Shown: in pieces, positions 39,419 to 47,934 of the stretch
Position numbering within the stretch: the first letter of the stretch is position 1
Layout of the letters: every line of letters begins with the position of its first letter
Assembly (NCBI RefSeq): GCF_003997495.1
Contig: NZ_RZRU01000012.1
Coordinates: 1 to 64,000 of the forward strand
Length of the DNA: 64,000 bases
Reading direction: 5' to 3'
Origin: Mesorhizobium sp. M7A.F.Ca.US.008.03.1.1
GTDB taxonomy: Bacteria; Pseudomonadota; Alphaproteobacteria; Rhizobiales; Rhizobiaceae
Program-made: the position numbers and the translations under genes
The notes under the pieces: generated by a model
The model's input: the letters and a program-made list of their open reading frames with translations, nothing else
Databases searched by the model: none
Told to the model about the DNA's origin: nothing

Positions 39419-40078
39419 TCAGGCTGCGCGGGTCTTCCGCGCGGCCCTGACGGCCCGGAAAAACTGTTCGATCAGCGCCGGATACTTGACGCCCGGTGCG
39501 CTTTCCACGCCTGAGGAAATGTCTATTCCGGGCGGGTCGGCAAGCCGAAGGGCATCGCCGATATTGGCGGCGTTGAGCCCACCGGAAAGCATGTAATCGA
39601 CGCTGCCGTCAAGGCCGGCGAGGATGTGCCAGTCGAAGGCCACGCCGTTGCCGCCCGGCAGTTCGGAGTCTTTCGGCGGCTTGGCGTCGAACAGGAACCG
39701 GTCTGCTATGCCGATGAATGGCTTTATCCGCTCGAGATCGGCAGCCTCGCTGAGCGGCAGCGCCTTCATCACCGGCAGGCCATAGCGGGCTTTGACCCCA
39801 GCGACCCGGTCGGGCGTTTCCGCGCCATGCAGCTGCAGCATGTCGGGCTGCATTTTGGCAACGATTTCATCAAGGAAGGCGTCGCTGGCATCGACGGTGA
39901 CGGCAACCGCCATCGCCTTGCCGCGCGCCGCGTCGCGCAGACGGCCAGCCTCGCCAGGTTCGACATAGCGCGGGCTTTTGGCGAAGAAGATAAACCCGAC
40001 ATGGCTGGCGCCGCCGGCCAGCGCCGCGGCCATTGCCCCGTCGGTCTTCAAGCCGCAGATCTTGATGTCGAGTGCCAT
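39419..40078 (-). CDS. trpF: Phosphoribosylanthranilate isomerase
   Basis: TrpF isomerises phosphoribosylanthranilate to CdRP. The 219-residue barrel has the general-base Cys8 in DIKICGLK, the GFIFFAKSPRYV segment, QLHGAETPD and the phosphate loop LSGGLNAANI ending with DISSGVESAPGVK. It is the first gene of trpFBA-accD-folC and is divergent from a small hypothetical gene; no trp leader peptide was seen upstream. Confidence 0.97.
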   Translation of the reverse strand: MALDIKICGLKTDGAMAAALAGGASHVGFIFFAKSPRYVEPGEAGRLRDAARGKAMAVAVTVDASDAFLDEIVAKMQPDMLQLHGAETPDRVAGVKARYGLPVMKALPLSEAADLERIKPFIGIADRFLFDAKPPKDSELPGGNGVAFDWHILAGLDGSVDYMLSGGLNAANIGDALRLADPPGIDISSGVESAPGVKYPALIEQFFRAVRAARKTRAA

Positions 40079-40190
40079 GGCGCGGGAATTGCCATGAAAA
40101 GCGATAAGAGTCGAGAAAAAGCATGCTGTTTGCCCGCACGGCCAAAGGCGCTACCTATGGATGAACAGGACACACGGCGGGAGTACGATC

Positions 40191-40409
40191 ATGGCCGACA
40201 GGACAATTGCCGAACTCAGGCAGAAGATCGCGCAGGCGCGCGAGGTGATCGCGCACCTGATCGACAAGGCCGCCTTCAACGGCGCCGAAGCGCACCGGGC
40301 GCTCGACTATTTCGACGGCGATGAATTCGAACGCAATTTCCTGCCGTGGCCGCATCACGGCGATGAGGGACTGCGGCCTGAGGAATTGAACGCCGCCAAC
40401 GACGACTGA
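40191..40409 (+). CDS. Small hypothetical protein (72 aa)
   Basis: This small acidic helical protein (IAELRQKIAQAREVIAHLID, then ALDYFDGDEFERNFLPW and a C-terminal acidic tail) has no family I recognise. The ATG at 40191 has GGGAG seven bases upstream, and codon use is like the neighbours, so it is probably expressed. It lies between divergent trpF and convergent metallopeptidase genes. No function is proposed. Confidence 0.6.
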   Translation: MADRTIAELRQKIAQAREVIAHLIDKAAFNGAEAHRALDYFDGDEFERNFLPWPHHGDEGLRPEELNAANDD

Positions 40410-40414
40410 GCGAT

Positions 40415-41173
40415 CTACTCGAACATGATCGCCTGCAGCGCACCGCCATTGCGCTTCAGCCAGTCCTTGCAGCGGTCGGTGTCGGGGCAGAGTTTTTCGC
40501 ACAGTTTCCAGAATTTCGGACCGTGGTTCATCTCCTTGAGATGCGCCACTTCATGCGCGACGAGGTAGTTGATGACCGGCTGCGGCGCCATCATGATGCG
40601 CCAGGAAAAGGACAGATTGCCTTCGGAGGTGCATGAACCCCAGCGGCTCGACGTGTCCTTGTAGCGGATAGCCTTGGCGCGCTTGCCGAGCGCCTCGGTG
40701 TGTTTGGCCACCAGCTTTTCGATCTCCTTCTTGGCCTCGCGCTTGAGGAAATCGGCGATGCGGCGCGGCAGATGTATGCGCTCGCCATGCACGATCAAGA
40801 GCGGGCCACGTTCGTCGCGCGACACGGTGACGGTGCCGCGCTTTGACGGTTCATGGACGATGCGATGCGGCACGCCGCGCACCGGGATCTTGATGCCGGG
40901 CCGCACCTGTGGCCGGGTCGGCACCTTGGCCAGTCGCTGCTCCAGCCAGTCCTGGTGCCGCTCGAGGAACCTGTCCACCTCGCCGCGGCGCAGGCCTGGC
41001 GGCACGGTGATGCGCAGACCCTGGCCGCCTGAATCGATGCGCAGCGTCATCCGGCGCGCCCTGGCGCTCTCGACGATCTTGAGCGGCAGCGTGCGGCCGG
41101 CGACGCAATATTCGCGCTCCACGACAGGCGTGGGCTTGGGCTTTGTCAGATTGCGGAAGAAGCCGAGAGTCAT
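40415..41173 (-). CDS. YgjP/SprT-like zinc metallopeptidase (DUF45)
   Basis: The 252-residue protein has the zincin motif VAHEVAHLKEMNHGPKFW, where HExxH is followed by a downstream His, and the hallmark YKDTSSRWGSCTSEGNLSFSW of the YgjP/DUF45 family. Cytoplasmic, no signal peptide. Targets are unknown; family members are annotated as M48-like metal-dependent hydrolases. The Met at 41173 is preferred over a longer start at 41260, which would run through the DUF2852 terminator. Confidence 0.88.
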   Translation of the reverse strand: MTLGFFRNLTKPKPTPVVEREYCVAGRTLPLKIVESARARRMTLRIDSGGQGLRITVPPGLRRGEVDRFLERHQDWLEQRLAKVPTRPQVRPGIKIPVRGVPHRIVHEPSKRGTVTVSRDERGPLLIVHGERIHLPRRIADFLKREAKKEIEKLVAKHTEALGKRAKAIRYKDTSSRWGSCTSEGNLSFSWRIMMAPQPVINYLVAHEVAHLKEMNHGPKFWKLCEKLCPDTDRCKDWLKRNGGALQAIMFE

Positions 41174-41210
41174 GGCGGGACGATACGCGATTCGAGAAAA
41201 ACGACTAGAA

Positions 41211-41244
41211 CAAAAAAGAAACGGCGCCGCTCGCGCGACGCCGT
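41211..41244 (-). terminator. Rho-independent terminator of the DUF2852 gene
   Basis: On the minus strand ACGGCGTCG...CGGCGCCGT (41236-41244 with 41221-41229, one G-U pair) is followed by TTTCTTTTTTG. It lies 28 bases beyond the DUF2852 stop. Confidence 0.82.
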
Positions 41245-41272
41245 CGTCATACCTTGGCACTGTCGCAAGGCC

Positions 41273-41755
41273 TCAGTCGTCAAGCAGGTTCGAACCCTTG
41301 CCACGCTTGGTGGTCGTCGTTCCGGCGCCCGGATCGGTCTTCGTCGGAGCCGTCGACTTGTTGCGGTTGGCCATGAACCGGTCGAACTCGTCCTGGTCCT
41401 TGGCGCGGCGCAATTCGCGGGCATACTCGTCGAACTGGGTCAGCATCTCGTCGAGCTTCCGGCGCTCTTCGTTCAGCCGCTCAAGTTCCTTTTCGCGCCA
41501 GTCGTCGAAAGCGACGTTGCCGGTGCGGGCGGAACCATTGCCCCAGCGCGCAGCCTTGTCGGAACCGCGGCGGCAGCCGGCGAAGATGCCGTCGGTCGCG
41601 CGGTTGACGTCACGCTTGAAGCCATCGAGGCGGTCGCCCCAGATGATGTAGGCGAGCATGGCGAAGCCGAGTGGCCAGAACACCATGAAACCCACAACCA
41701 TCAACGCGATGGTTGCCGGCGTCCAGGCCGGACGGATCAATGCGGATGTGTTCAT
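41273..41755 (-). CDS. DUF2852 membrane protein
   Basis: The 160-residue protein has one or two N-terminal hydrophobic helices (TPATIALMVVGFMVFWPLGF) and a long charged coiled-coil-like stretch (REKELERLNEERRKLDEML). It ends with a Thr/Lys-rich tail. This is the layout of the rhizobial DUF2852 family. Function unknown; a membrane-anchored scaffold is possible. Monocistronic, with a clear terminator. Confidence 0.8.
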   Translation of the reverse strand: MNTSALIRPAWTPATIALMVVGFMVFWPLGFAMLAYIIWGDRLDGFKRDVNRATDGIFAGCRRGSDKAARWGNGSARTGNVAFDDWREKELERLNEERRKLDEMLTQFDEYARELRRAKDQDEFDRFMANRNKSTAPTKTDPGAGTTTTKRGKGSNLLDD

Positions 41756-41872
41756 TTTCTCCCATTCCTTCGGTTGGAGACAGCCAAACCCGGCTGCGTG
41801 GAATCGAAATGGGAAGAGAAAAACGGCGATTCAAGACAATGTCCGCCAAATCCGGACAAGCATCTGAAATGA

Positions 41873-43015
41873 TTATCGCTTTTTGATCATATCGAGGAAA
41901 AGCACGACCAGCCCGGCAATCAGGCCCCAGAATGCAGCGCCAACGCCGAACAGCGTCAGACCCGACGCGGTGACGACAAAGGTGACGGTGGCGGCCATGC
42001 GGTCGCCCTCTTCCTTGAGTGCAATCGACAGTGCGTTGGCGAGCGACGCCATCAGCGCCAGGCCCGCCACCAGCACGATCAGGCTCTGCGGCAGGACGGC
42101 GAAGATCGCCACCAGCGAAGCGCCGAAAATCGCAAAGATGAGGTAGGCGAGCGCATAGAACGGCCCGGTCTTCCAGCGCTCGGCGGGATCGGGGTGGACG
42201 TCCGGCCCGGTGCAGATCGCCGCCGAGATCGCGGCCAGATTGGTGGTCGAGCCGCCGAACGGCGCCGACAGCAGCGAAAACAGGCCGGTGACGCCGATCA
42301 GCGGGCCGGGCTCCGGATGGTAGCCGGCGGCGCGCAGCACGGCGAGCCCGGACAGGTTCTGTGAGGCCATGGTGACCAGATAGAGCGGCAGTGCCAGGCC
42401 AATCATCGCCTTGGCGGTGAAATCAGGCGCAATCAGCGTCAGCGTCGACAGTTCCGGTGTCGGCAGGCCACCGACACGTCCGGTGAGGAAAGCGGCGAGG
42501 CCACCGCCGATCAAAACCGCCAGCACTGACAGCGCTGGGTTGAACAGCCTGATGACGAAGAAGGCGGCAATCAGCGGCAGGATCAGCCACGGGTCGACAG
42601 GGATGGTCTTCACCGCATTGAGCGCGAAGGTGACGACGATGCCGGCCAGCATGCCCGAGGCGACGGAGGGCGGTATCCTCGAGATCAGCTTCGTCAGGGG
42701 CCGAAACAGCCCGGTGGCGATCAGAAGGACGCCGGTGACGATGAAGGCGGCGACGGCCTCACCCATCGAAAAGCCGCTCGATGCCGCGATCAGCGCCAGG
42801 CCCGGCGTCGACCAAGCGGTGATGACAGGCATTTTCGTGCGCCATGACAGCCACAGGCTCTCGATCGCCATGGCCAGGCAGATCGTCGTCACCCAGCTTG
42901 CCGTCTCGATCTGCGTCGCGCCGACTGCGTTGGCGGCTGCGATGACGATGGCCAGCGTGCCGCCGAAGCCGACGATCGCCGCGACGAAGGCGGATATCGG
43001 AATGGAAAGGCGCAT
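41873..43015 (-). CDS. BenE-family benzoate/H+ symporter-like transporter
   Basis: The 380-residue inner-membrane protein has about 11-12 hydrophobic segments and BenE-type motifs: AIESLWLSWRTKMPVITAWSTPG near the start, SAPFGGSTTNLAAISAAICTG in the middle and GVGAAFWGLIAGL at the end. BenE family members import benzoate or related aromatics with protons; the substrate here is unconfirmed, as no benzoate catabolic gene is near. Its start overlaps the hydrolase stop by 1 base (TGATG), so the two are translationally coupled. Confidence 0.85.
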   Translation of the reverse strand: MRLSIPISAFVAAIVGFGGTLAIVIAAANAVGATQIETASWVTTICLAMAIESLWLSWRTKMPVITAWSTPGLALIAASSGFSMGEAVAAFIVTGVLLIATGLFRPLTKLISRIPPSVASGMLAGIVVTFALNAVKTIPVDPWLILPLIAAFFVIRLFNPALSVLAVLIGGGLAAFLTGRVGGLPTPELSTLTLIAPDFTAKAMIGLALPLYLVTMASQNLSGLAVLRAAGYHPEPGPLIGVTGLFSLLSAPFGGSTTNLAAISAAICTGPDVHPDPAERWKTGPFYALAYLIFAIFGASLVAIFAVLPQSLIVLVAGLALMASLANALSIALKEEGDRMAATVTFVVTASGLTLFGVGAAFWGLIAGLVVLFLDMIKKR

Positions 43016-43785
43016 CAGTCTCCCCTCTGCGCCATCGCATCGACGGCCCCCACCAGCATGTCGAGATCCTGCGGTCGCGACAAGCGATGGTCGCCGTCAG
43101 GGATCAGCGACAGTGTCACGTCGTCCGCCGGCAGCAGGCTGACCAGCTTCAGCGCATGGCTTGCCGGCACATCCGCGTCGGCCAGGCCCTGCAGGATATG
43201 CACCGGGCAATGGGTGTCGATCGGACCTGTCATAACCCGGTTGTCGCGCCCATCTTCGATCAGGGCGCGGGTGTAGATGTAGGGTTCCGTGGAATAGTCC
43301 GACGGCTCTTCGAAGAAACCTTTTTCGGCGAGGTCGTGCTTCTGCGCCTGCGTCAGCACCGGTTCGACCAGTTCGGCGGTAAAATCCGGAGCCGGCGCCA
43401 GCAGCACCAGACCGGCGACGTTGCTATCGCCTGCCTTACGCAATTCCTGCACCATGCGCAGCGCGATCCAGGCGCCCATCGAGGAGCCGACAAGGATCTG
43501 CCTGCCCTTGGTGAAATGCCGGAACACGGCAAGGCTCTGCGCAAGCCATGTCGAAATCGTGCCATCGGCAAAAGCGCCACCGGATTCGCCATGGCCGGAA
43601 TAATCATGGCGCAGGAAGGCGCGGCCTTCTCTTGCCGCCCAGTCCGACAGCGTCTGTGCCTTCGTGCCCAGCATGTCGGACTTGTAGCCGCCGAGCCAGA
43701 CGATGCCGGGCGCGGAGCCAGCAGCGTGGCGCACCGCAATGCGCGATCCGTCGACATCCAGAAAGAGTGGGGGCGTGACAGTCAT
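43015..43785 (-). CDS. Alpha/beta hydrolase
   Basis: A 256-residue single-domain alpha/beta hydrolase with nucleophile Ser in [11 protein letters not shown], an oxyanion loop LGGYKSDM, an Asp region (QGLADADVP) and the terminal His in [10 protein letters not shown]. It resembles ABHD10/palmitoyl thioesterase-like enzymes. Substrate unknown. It is coupled to the BenE-type transporter and divergent from infC. Confidence 0.84.
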   Translation of the reverse strand: MTVTPPLFLDVDGSRIAVRHAAGSAPGIVWLGGYKSDMLGTKAQTLSDWAAREGRAFLRHDYSGHGESGGAFADGTISTWLAQSLAVFRHFTKGRQILVGSSMGAWIALRMVQELRKAGDSNVAGLVLLAPAPDFTAELVEPVLTQAQKHDLAEKGFFEEPSDYSTEPYIYTRALIEDGRDNRVMTGPIDTHCPVHILQGLADADVPASHALKLVSLLPADDVTLSLIPDGDHRLSRPQDLDMLVGAVDAMAQRGD

Positions 43786-43990
43786 GGCTTTTTCCTCAAC
43801 GTCGGTCTTGTGGCACAGCCGGTGGCGTGGCGAAAAGTGCTCGCGATGTTTCTTTGTTTGGTGCAGGGCAGCGATCAGGGTGATTTTCTGTCAATGCTGT
43901 GCTATTGACTCCGCCCGCGCGCTCACCACATTGCGCGTCCACGCATTAAGACTGACGAACCTGAACGAAACGGCCAAGGAGACCACGACC

Positions 43991-44527
43991 ATTCGCAGAC
44001 CTTTCAAAGCAGCGGCGCCGACCAAGGATGGCCCGCGCTCCAACCGTGACATCCGGGTTCCCCGGGTCCAGCTTATCGACGCCGATGGCCAGAACCGCGG
44101 CGATATTTCCATCAACGACGCGTTGCTGCTCGCCGAAGAGGCTGGGCTCGATCTCGTCGAGATATCGCCCAATGCCGTGCCCCCCGTCGTCAAGATCCTC
44201 GATCTCGGCAAGTTGAAATACGCCAACCAGAAGAAGGCGGCCGAGGCGCGCAAGAACCAGAAGGTCATCGAGATCAAGGAGATCAAGATGCGCCCGAACA
44301 TCGACAGCCATGACTACGAGACCAAGATGAAGGCGGTTCGCCGCTTCTTCGAGGAAGGCGACAAGGTCAAGCTGACGCTGCGGTTCCGTGGCCGCGAGAT
44401 GGCGCATATGGAACTTGGCATGCAGCTTCTGAACAAGGTCCGCGAGGAAGTGGCGACCATTGCCAAGGTCGAAGCGGAACCGAAGCTCGAAGGCCGCCAG
44501 ATGATGATGGTGCTGTCGCCGCGCTAA
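43991..44527 (+). CDS. infC: Translation initiation factor IF-3 with AUU start
   Basis: IF-3 binds the 30S subunit and checks the initiator codon. The 178-residue protein starts [19 protein letters not shown] and has [33 protein letters not shown] and [16 protein letters not shown]. The reading frame continues upstream without a family match, and the only well placed start is ATT at 43991, with AAGGAG nine bases before. This is the non-standard start through which IF-3 represses its own synthesis. A terminator follows. IF-3, L35 and L20 genes are in order but separated by another gene. Confidence 0.95.
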   Translation: MRRPFKAAAPTKDGPRSNRDIRVPRVQLIDADGQNRGDISINDALLLAEEAGLDLVEISPNAVPPVVKILDLGKLKYANQKKAAEARKNQKVIEIKEIKMRPNIDSHDYETKMKAVRRFFEEGDKVKLTLRFRGREMAHMELGMQLLNKVREEVATIAKVEAEPKLEGRQMMMVLSPR

Positions 44528-44606
44528 GATCTGCATCGGCGCGTATCTAGGATCACGATGACGTCAGGCTTGGCCATCGCGCTTAAATCCGCCTGAATCA
44601 CATCGC

Positions 44607-44650
44607 AAGGCGTCCCGGCGATCGGCGGGACGCCTTCTTCTTGTTCAGAC
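44607..44650 (+). terminator. Rho-independent terminator of infC
   Basis: AAGGCGTCC (44607-44615) and GGACGCCTT (44628-44636) form a perfect 9-base stem; TTCTTCTTGTT follows. Confidence 0.88.
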
Positions 44651-44690
44651 GCTGCGATCGCCGGCAAAATTCCTGACGATCGGATTTACC

Positions 44691-45341
44691 ATGCTCGATG
44701 AAGTCAAGGTTTCGGACGTCAAGGATTTCAAACACGGGCTGGGCAACTACCAGCATACGCGCCGGATAGTGCTTGCCGTTCTCGTGGTCGTGCTGTTCGC
44801 CGCATTGCTATTTGGCCAATCGACGTTTCCGCCCGACACAGCCGTGCACGAGACGATCGAAATGTTCGGCGTGCTGCTGATTTTCCTCGGCATCGTCGGC
44901 CGCCTTTGGTCGACACTCTACATAGGCGGGCGCAAATCGTCCGAAGTGGTGACTGGAGGACCTTACTCGATCACCCGCAACCCGCTCTATGTGTTCTCGA
45001 CCGTAGCCGCGGCCGGCGTCGGCGCGCAGATCGGTTCGTTCTCCGGCATCATCCTCTTCGGGCTTTTGTGCGCGGGGGCGTTTCATATCGTCATTCTGCG
45101 CGAGGAGAAGTTCCTCAAGGAAGCGCTCGGCGCGCCGTATCAGGCCTATCTGGCGCGGGTGCCGCGCTTCTTCCCGAAACTGTCGCTCTACCAGGAGGGC
45201 GATACCGGAAACTTCAAGCCGCGCCTGCTGTTGACCACGCTGCTCGACGGCCTGGTCTTCCTCGTCGCGCTGCCGGCCTTTGAATTGATCGACGGCGCCC
45301 AGCAGTCAGGCATATTGCCGGTGTGGTTCACGCTGCCCTGA
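44691..45341 (+). CDS. Isoprenylcysteine carboxylmethyltransferase-family membrane protein
   Basis: The 216-residue protein has four to five hydrophobic segments and the SAM-binding C-terminal pattern of the ICMT/PEMT superfamily: GGPYSITRNPLYVFS, then REEKFLKEALGAPYQAYLARVPRFFP. Bacterial members methylate small or membrane-embedded substrates; bacteria lack prenylated CaaX proteins, so the substrate is unknown. It interrupts the usual infC-rpmI order. Confidence 0.85.
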   Translation: MLDEVKVSDVKDFKHGLGNYQHTRRIVLAVLVVVLFAALLFGQSTFPPDTAVHETIEMFGVLLIFLGIVGRLWSTLYIGGRKSSEVVTGGPYSITRNPLYVFSTVAAAGVGAQIGSFSGIILFGLLCAGAFHIVILREEKFLKEALGAPYQAYLARVPRFFPKLSLYQEGDTGNFKPRLLLTTLLDGLVFLVALPAFELIDGAQQSGILPVWFTLP

Positions 45342-45413
45342 CGAGACACAGCGCCGCATCTCGACAGGTGTTGCGCGTGGGCCGTCTTTGACGTATAGCA
45401 CCGCCGTTCAAGA

Positions 45414-45476
45414 AAACCGCCCGGCAGGGCATGCCGTGGCGGTTTCATTTGCTTTTCGGGCTTTGGTCGGCCCGAA
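45414..45476 (+). other. Tandem hairpins upstream of rpmI
   Basis: AAACCGCC/GGCGGTTT (45414-45421 with 45438-45445) and TTCGGGC/GCCCGAA (45455-45461 with 45470-45476) lie 76 and 45 bases before rpmI. The first may end the upstream gene. The pair could also be a leader to which L20 binds, as in other bacteria; this is inferred. Confidence 0.45.
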
Positions 45477-45521
45477 GCGAACAAGAAGCGCGATAGTGCG
45501 CCCACAATACGGAGTAGCAAA

Positions 45522-45725
45522 ATGCCCAAGATGAAGACCAAGTCCGCCGCCAAAAAGCGGTTCAAGATTACAGGTACGGGTAAAGTCCTGTCGGCTGCGG
45601 CCGGCAAGCGTCACGGCATGATCAAGCGTTCCAACAAGTTCATTCGAAATGCCCGCGGCACGATGGTTCTGGCTGAACCGGATGGCAAGAAGGTCATCAA
45701 GAATTTTCTGCCGAACGGTCTCTAG
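45522..45725 (+). CDS. rpmI: 50S ribosomal protein L35
   Basis: The 67-residue basic protein starts [21 protein letters not shown] and has [11 protein letters not shown], the L35 signature. It binds 23S rRNA in the large subunit. ATG 45522 follows GGAGTAGCAAA. It precedes rplT across two palindromic elements. Confidence 0.97.
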   Translation: MPKMKTKSAAKKRFKITGTGKVLSAAAGKRHGMIKRSNKFIRNARGTMVLAEPDGKKVIKNFLPNGL

Positions 45726-45734
45726 GGAACGATG

Positions 45735-45757
45735 CCAAAAAGTTGCAGACTTTTTGG
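45735..45757. repeat. Palindrome downstream of rpmI (CCAAAAAGT...ACTTTTTGG)
   Basis: CCAAAAAGT (45735-45743) pairs perfectly with ACTTTTTGG (45749-45757). It lies inside a longer GATG...CATC frame of RIME type. It could attenuate rpmI-rplT transcription. Confidence 0.6.
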
Positions 45758-45811
45758 AAAACATCATTCGCCAAAATAAGATCATTCGGTCCGGACACGC
45801 ATTAGTTTGAC

Positions 45812-45855
45812 GCAATTCCGAACGGAAAACCGCTAAGCACTTTTCCTGGAATTGC
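45812..45855. repeat. RIME-like palindrome before rplT (GCAATTCC...GGAATTGC)
   Basis: The same arms as the element at 2256-2296, GCAATTCC (45812-45819) and GGAATTGC (45848-45855), surround GGAAAACCGC and GCACTTTTCC. It ends 7 bases before the AAGGAG of rplT. Confidence 0.72.
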
Positions 45856-45873
45856 TATTAAGGAGATCATGAC

Positions 45874-46275
45874 ATGGCACGCGTAAAGAGAGGCGTCACC
45901 TCGCACGCCAAGCACAAGAAGGTCCTGAAAGCCGCCAAAGGCTTCTACGGCCGCCGCAAGAACACCATCCGCATCGCCAAGCAGGCGGTGGAAAAGTCGA
46001 TGCAGTACGCGTATCGCGACCGCAAGAACCGCAAGCGCTCGTTCCGCGCGCTGTGGATCCAGCGCATCAACGCCGCGACGCACGAGCATGGCCTGACCTA
46101 TGGCCGCTTCATCGACGGCCTCAACAAGTCGGGCATCGAGATCGATCGCAAGATCCTGTCGGACATGGCCATCCACGAGCCGCAGGCTTTCGCGGCCCTG
46201 GTCGCCAAGGCCAAGGTGGCGCTCGAATATCTGAAGAACACCACGCCGAACGCTTTTGAAAGCGCTGTCGCCTAA
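45874..46275 (+). CDS. rplT: 50S ribosomal protein L20
   Basis: The 133-residue protein starts [19 protein letters not shown] and contains [22 protein letters not shown] and SRLWI-like [11 protein letters not shown]. It is an early assembly protein of the 50S subunit and, in other bacteria, a translational repressor of its operon. AAGGAG lies 8 bases before the ATG. A strong terminator follows. Confidence 0.98.
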   Translation: MARVKRGVTSHAKHKKVLKAAKGFYGRRKNTIRIAKQAVEKSMQYAYRDRKNRKRSFRALWIQRINAATHEHGLTYGRFIDGLNKSGIEIDRKILSDMAIHEPQAFAALVAKAKVALEYLKNTTPNAFESAVA

Positions 46276-46313
46276 GACCAGCGCTTCCCAAGCATTCGCA
46301 TTTCTGATTTGGG

Positions 46314-46349
46314 GAACCCGCGCTGGCACGGCTGGCGCGGGTTCTTTTT
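46314..46349 (+). terminator. Rho-independent terminator of rplT
   Basis: A perfect 10-base stem GAACCCGCGC (46314-46323) and GCGCGGGTTC (46335-46344) is followed by TTTTTA. Confidence 0.92.
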
Positions 46350-46417
46350 ATGCCTGAACTTTCAACTTAAAAGTGACTTTGACTTTGAAGCTGATTTCCA
46401 ACGTAGCGAGTTTGACC

Positions 46418-47515
46418 GTGAACGACGCAACCACTGGCCTGGATACGCTTGAAAACTCACTTCTGGCCGAGATCGCCTCGGCCGCCGATGAGCCGGCCAT
46501 CGAGGCCGTGCGCATCGCTGCTTTCGGCAAGAAGGGCAGCGTGTCCGAGATGCTGAAGACACTTGGCGCCATGACCGCCGAGGAGCGCCAGATCAAAGGC
46601 CCGGCCATCAACGGCCTCAAGAACCGCGTCACCGATGCGCTTACCGCCCGCAAGACCGAGCTCAAGGATGTGGCGATCACCGCCCGCCTGGCCGCCGAAA
46701 AGGTCGACGTGACGCTGCCGGTGCGGCAGTCGCCGGCCGAGCGCGGCCGTATCCATCCGATCAGCCAGGTCATCGACGAGATTGCTGCGATCTTCGGCGA
46801 CCTCGGTTTCTCCATCGCGGAAGGTCCCGATATCGAGACCGACTACTACAATTTCACCGCGCTGAATTTCCCCGAAGGCCATCCGGCACGCGAGATGCAC
46901 GACACCTTCTTCTTCCAGTCGGACGAGAAGGGCGAGCGCAAGCTTCTGCGCACGCACACCTCGCCGGTGCAGATCCGCACCATGGAGACGAAGAAGCCGC
47001 CGATCCGCATCGTCATTCCGGGCAAGACGTACCGGCAGGATTCGGACGCCACCCATTCGCCGATGTTCCATCAGGTCGAGGGACTGGTGATCGACAAGAC
47101 AGCCAACGTCGCCAACATGAAGTGGGTGCTGGAGGAGTTCTGCAAGGCCTTCTTCGAGGTGCCGCAGGTCAAGATGCGCTTCCGGCCGTCCTTCTTCCCG
47201 TTCACCGAGCCGAGCCTCGAGGTCGACATCCAGTGCGACCGCTCAAGGCCCGGCGAAGTGCGCTTCGGCGAAGGCTCCGACTGGATGGAAATCCTAGGCT
47301 GCGGCATGGTGCATCCCAATGTGCTGCGCCATGGCGGCCTCGATCCGGACGAATATCAGGGCTTTGCCTGGGGCATGGGCATCGACCGCATCGCCATGCT
47401 GAAATACGGCATGCCGGACCTGCGCGCCTTCTTCGATGCAGACGTCCGCTGGCTGTCGCATTATGGCTTCCGGCCGCTCGACATGCCGACGCTGTTCGGA
47501 GGCCTGAGCACATGA
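46418..47515 (+). CDS. pheS: Phenylalanyl-tRNA synthetase alpha subunit
   Basis: PheS is the catalytic subunit of the (alpha-beta)2 enzyme. The ~365-residue protein has an N-terminal coiled coil ([29 protein letters not shown]), then class II motifs: [19 protein letters not shown] (motif 1), [22 protein letters not shown] (motif 2) and [17 protein letters not shown] (motif 3). No ATG fits the start; GTG 46418 is chosen by family length. GTG 46373 and TTG 46412 are alternatives and no strong SD is seen. The stop overlaps the next gene by 4 bases. Confidence 0.93.
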   Translation: MNDATTGLDTLENSLLAEIASAADEPAIEAVRIAAFGKKGSVSEMLKTLGAMTAEERQIKGPAINGLKNRVTDALTARKTELKDVAITARLAAEKVDVTLPVRQSPAERGRIHPISQVIDEIAAIFGDLGFSIAEGPDIETDYYNFTALNFPEGHPAREMHDTFFFQSDEKGERKLLRTHTSPVQIRTMETKKPPIRIVIPGKTYRQDSDATHSPMFHQVEGLVIDKTANVANMKWVLEEFCKAFFEVPQVKMRFRPSFFPFTEPSLEVDIQCDRSRPGEVRFGEGSDWMEILGCGMVHPNVLRHGGLDPDEYQGFAWGMGIDRIAMLKYGMPDLRAFFDADVRWLSHYGFRPLDMPTLFGGLST

Positions 47516-47934
47516 CAGCGCCGTACACCGGCGGCTGCCGCTGCGGCGCCGTGCGGTTCGAGGCGTTGGCCGAGCCGCACCACGTCAGCTATTGCCATTG
47601 CGGCGATTGCCGGCGCGCGAGCGGCGCGCCGGTGTCGGCCTTTGTCGGCTTCCTGGTCGATCAGGTCGCGTTCACCGGCAAGGCGCTGAAGATGTATGAG
47701 AACGGCCCGGTAACGCGCTCTTTCTGCGGCACCTGCGGCTCACCCATCGCCTATGTCGACGAGCGGCTGGAGGACGACATCTACTTCGTGCTCGGCGCCA
47801 TGGACATGCCGGCCGATCTTGAGCCGACGCTGCATGCCTATATCGGCGAGCAGCTGCCCTATTTGCATATGTCCGACGACCTGCCGAGACATCTGAAATC
47901 AAGCGTCAAAAGACCAGACGGAACAGTCCCATGA
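47512..47934 (+). CDS. GFA-family (CENP-V/GFA) zinc-site protein
   Basis: The 140-residue protein has the GFA zinc motifs: [11 protein letters not shown] (C9, C11), [14 protein letters not shown] (C28, C30, C33) and [14 protein letters not shown]-fold proteins were named for glutathione-dependent formaldehyde activation, but that role is doubtful for many members. It overlaps pheS and pheT by 4 bases on either side, so all three genes are translationally coupled. Confidence 0.9.
   Translation: MTAPYTGGCRCGAVRFEALAEPHHVSYCHCGDCRRASGAPVSAFVGFLVDQVAFTGKALKMYENGPVTRSFCGTCGSPIAYVDERLEDDIYFVLGAMDMPADLEPTLHAYIGEQLPYLHMSDDLPRHLKSSVKRPDGTVP

Noticed and set aside
40079..40190. trp leader peptide/attenuator before trpF
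   Set aside because: No short frame with tandem Trp codons and no terminator/antiterminator pair found.
43703..43990. 96-codon extension of infC from an upstream ATG
   Set aside because: The extension has no IF-3 similarity and overlaps the divergent hydrolase gene; the ATT start with a good SD explains the gene.
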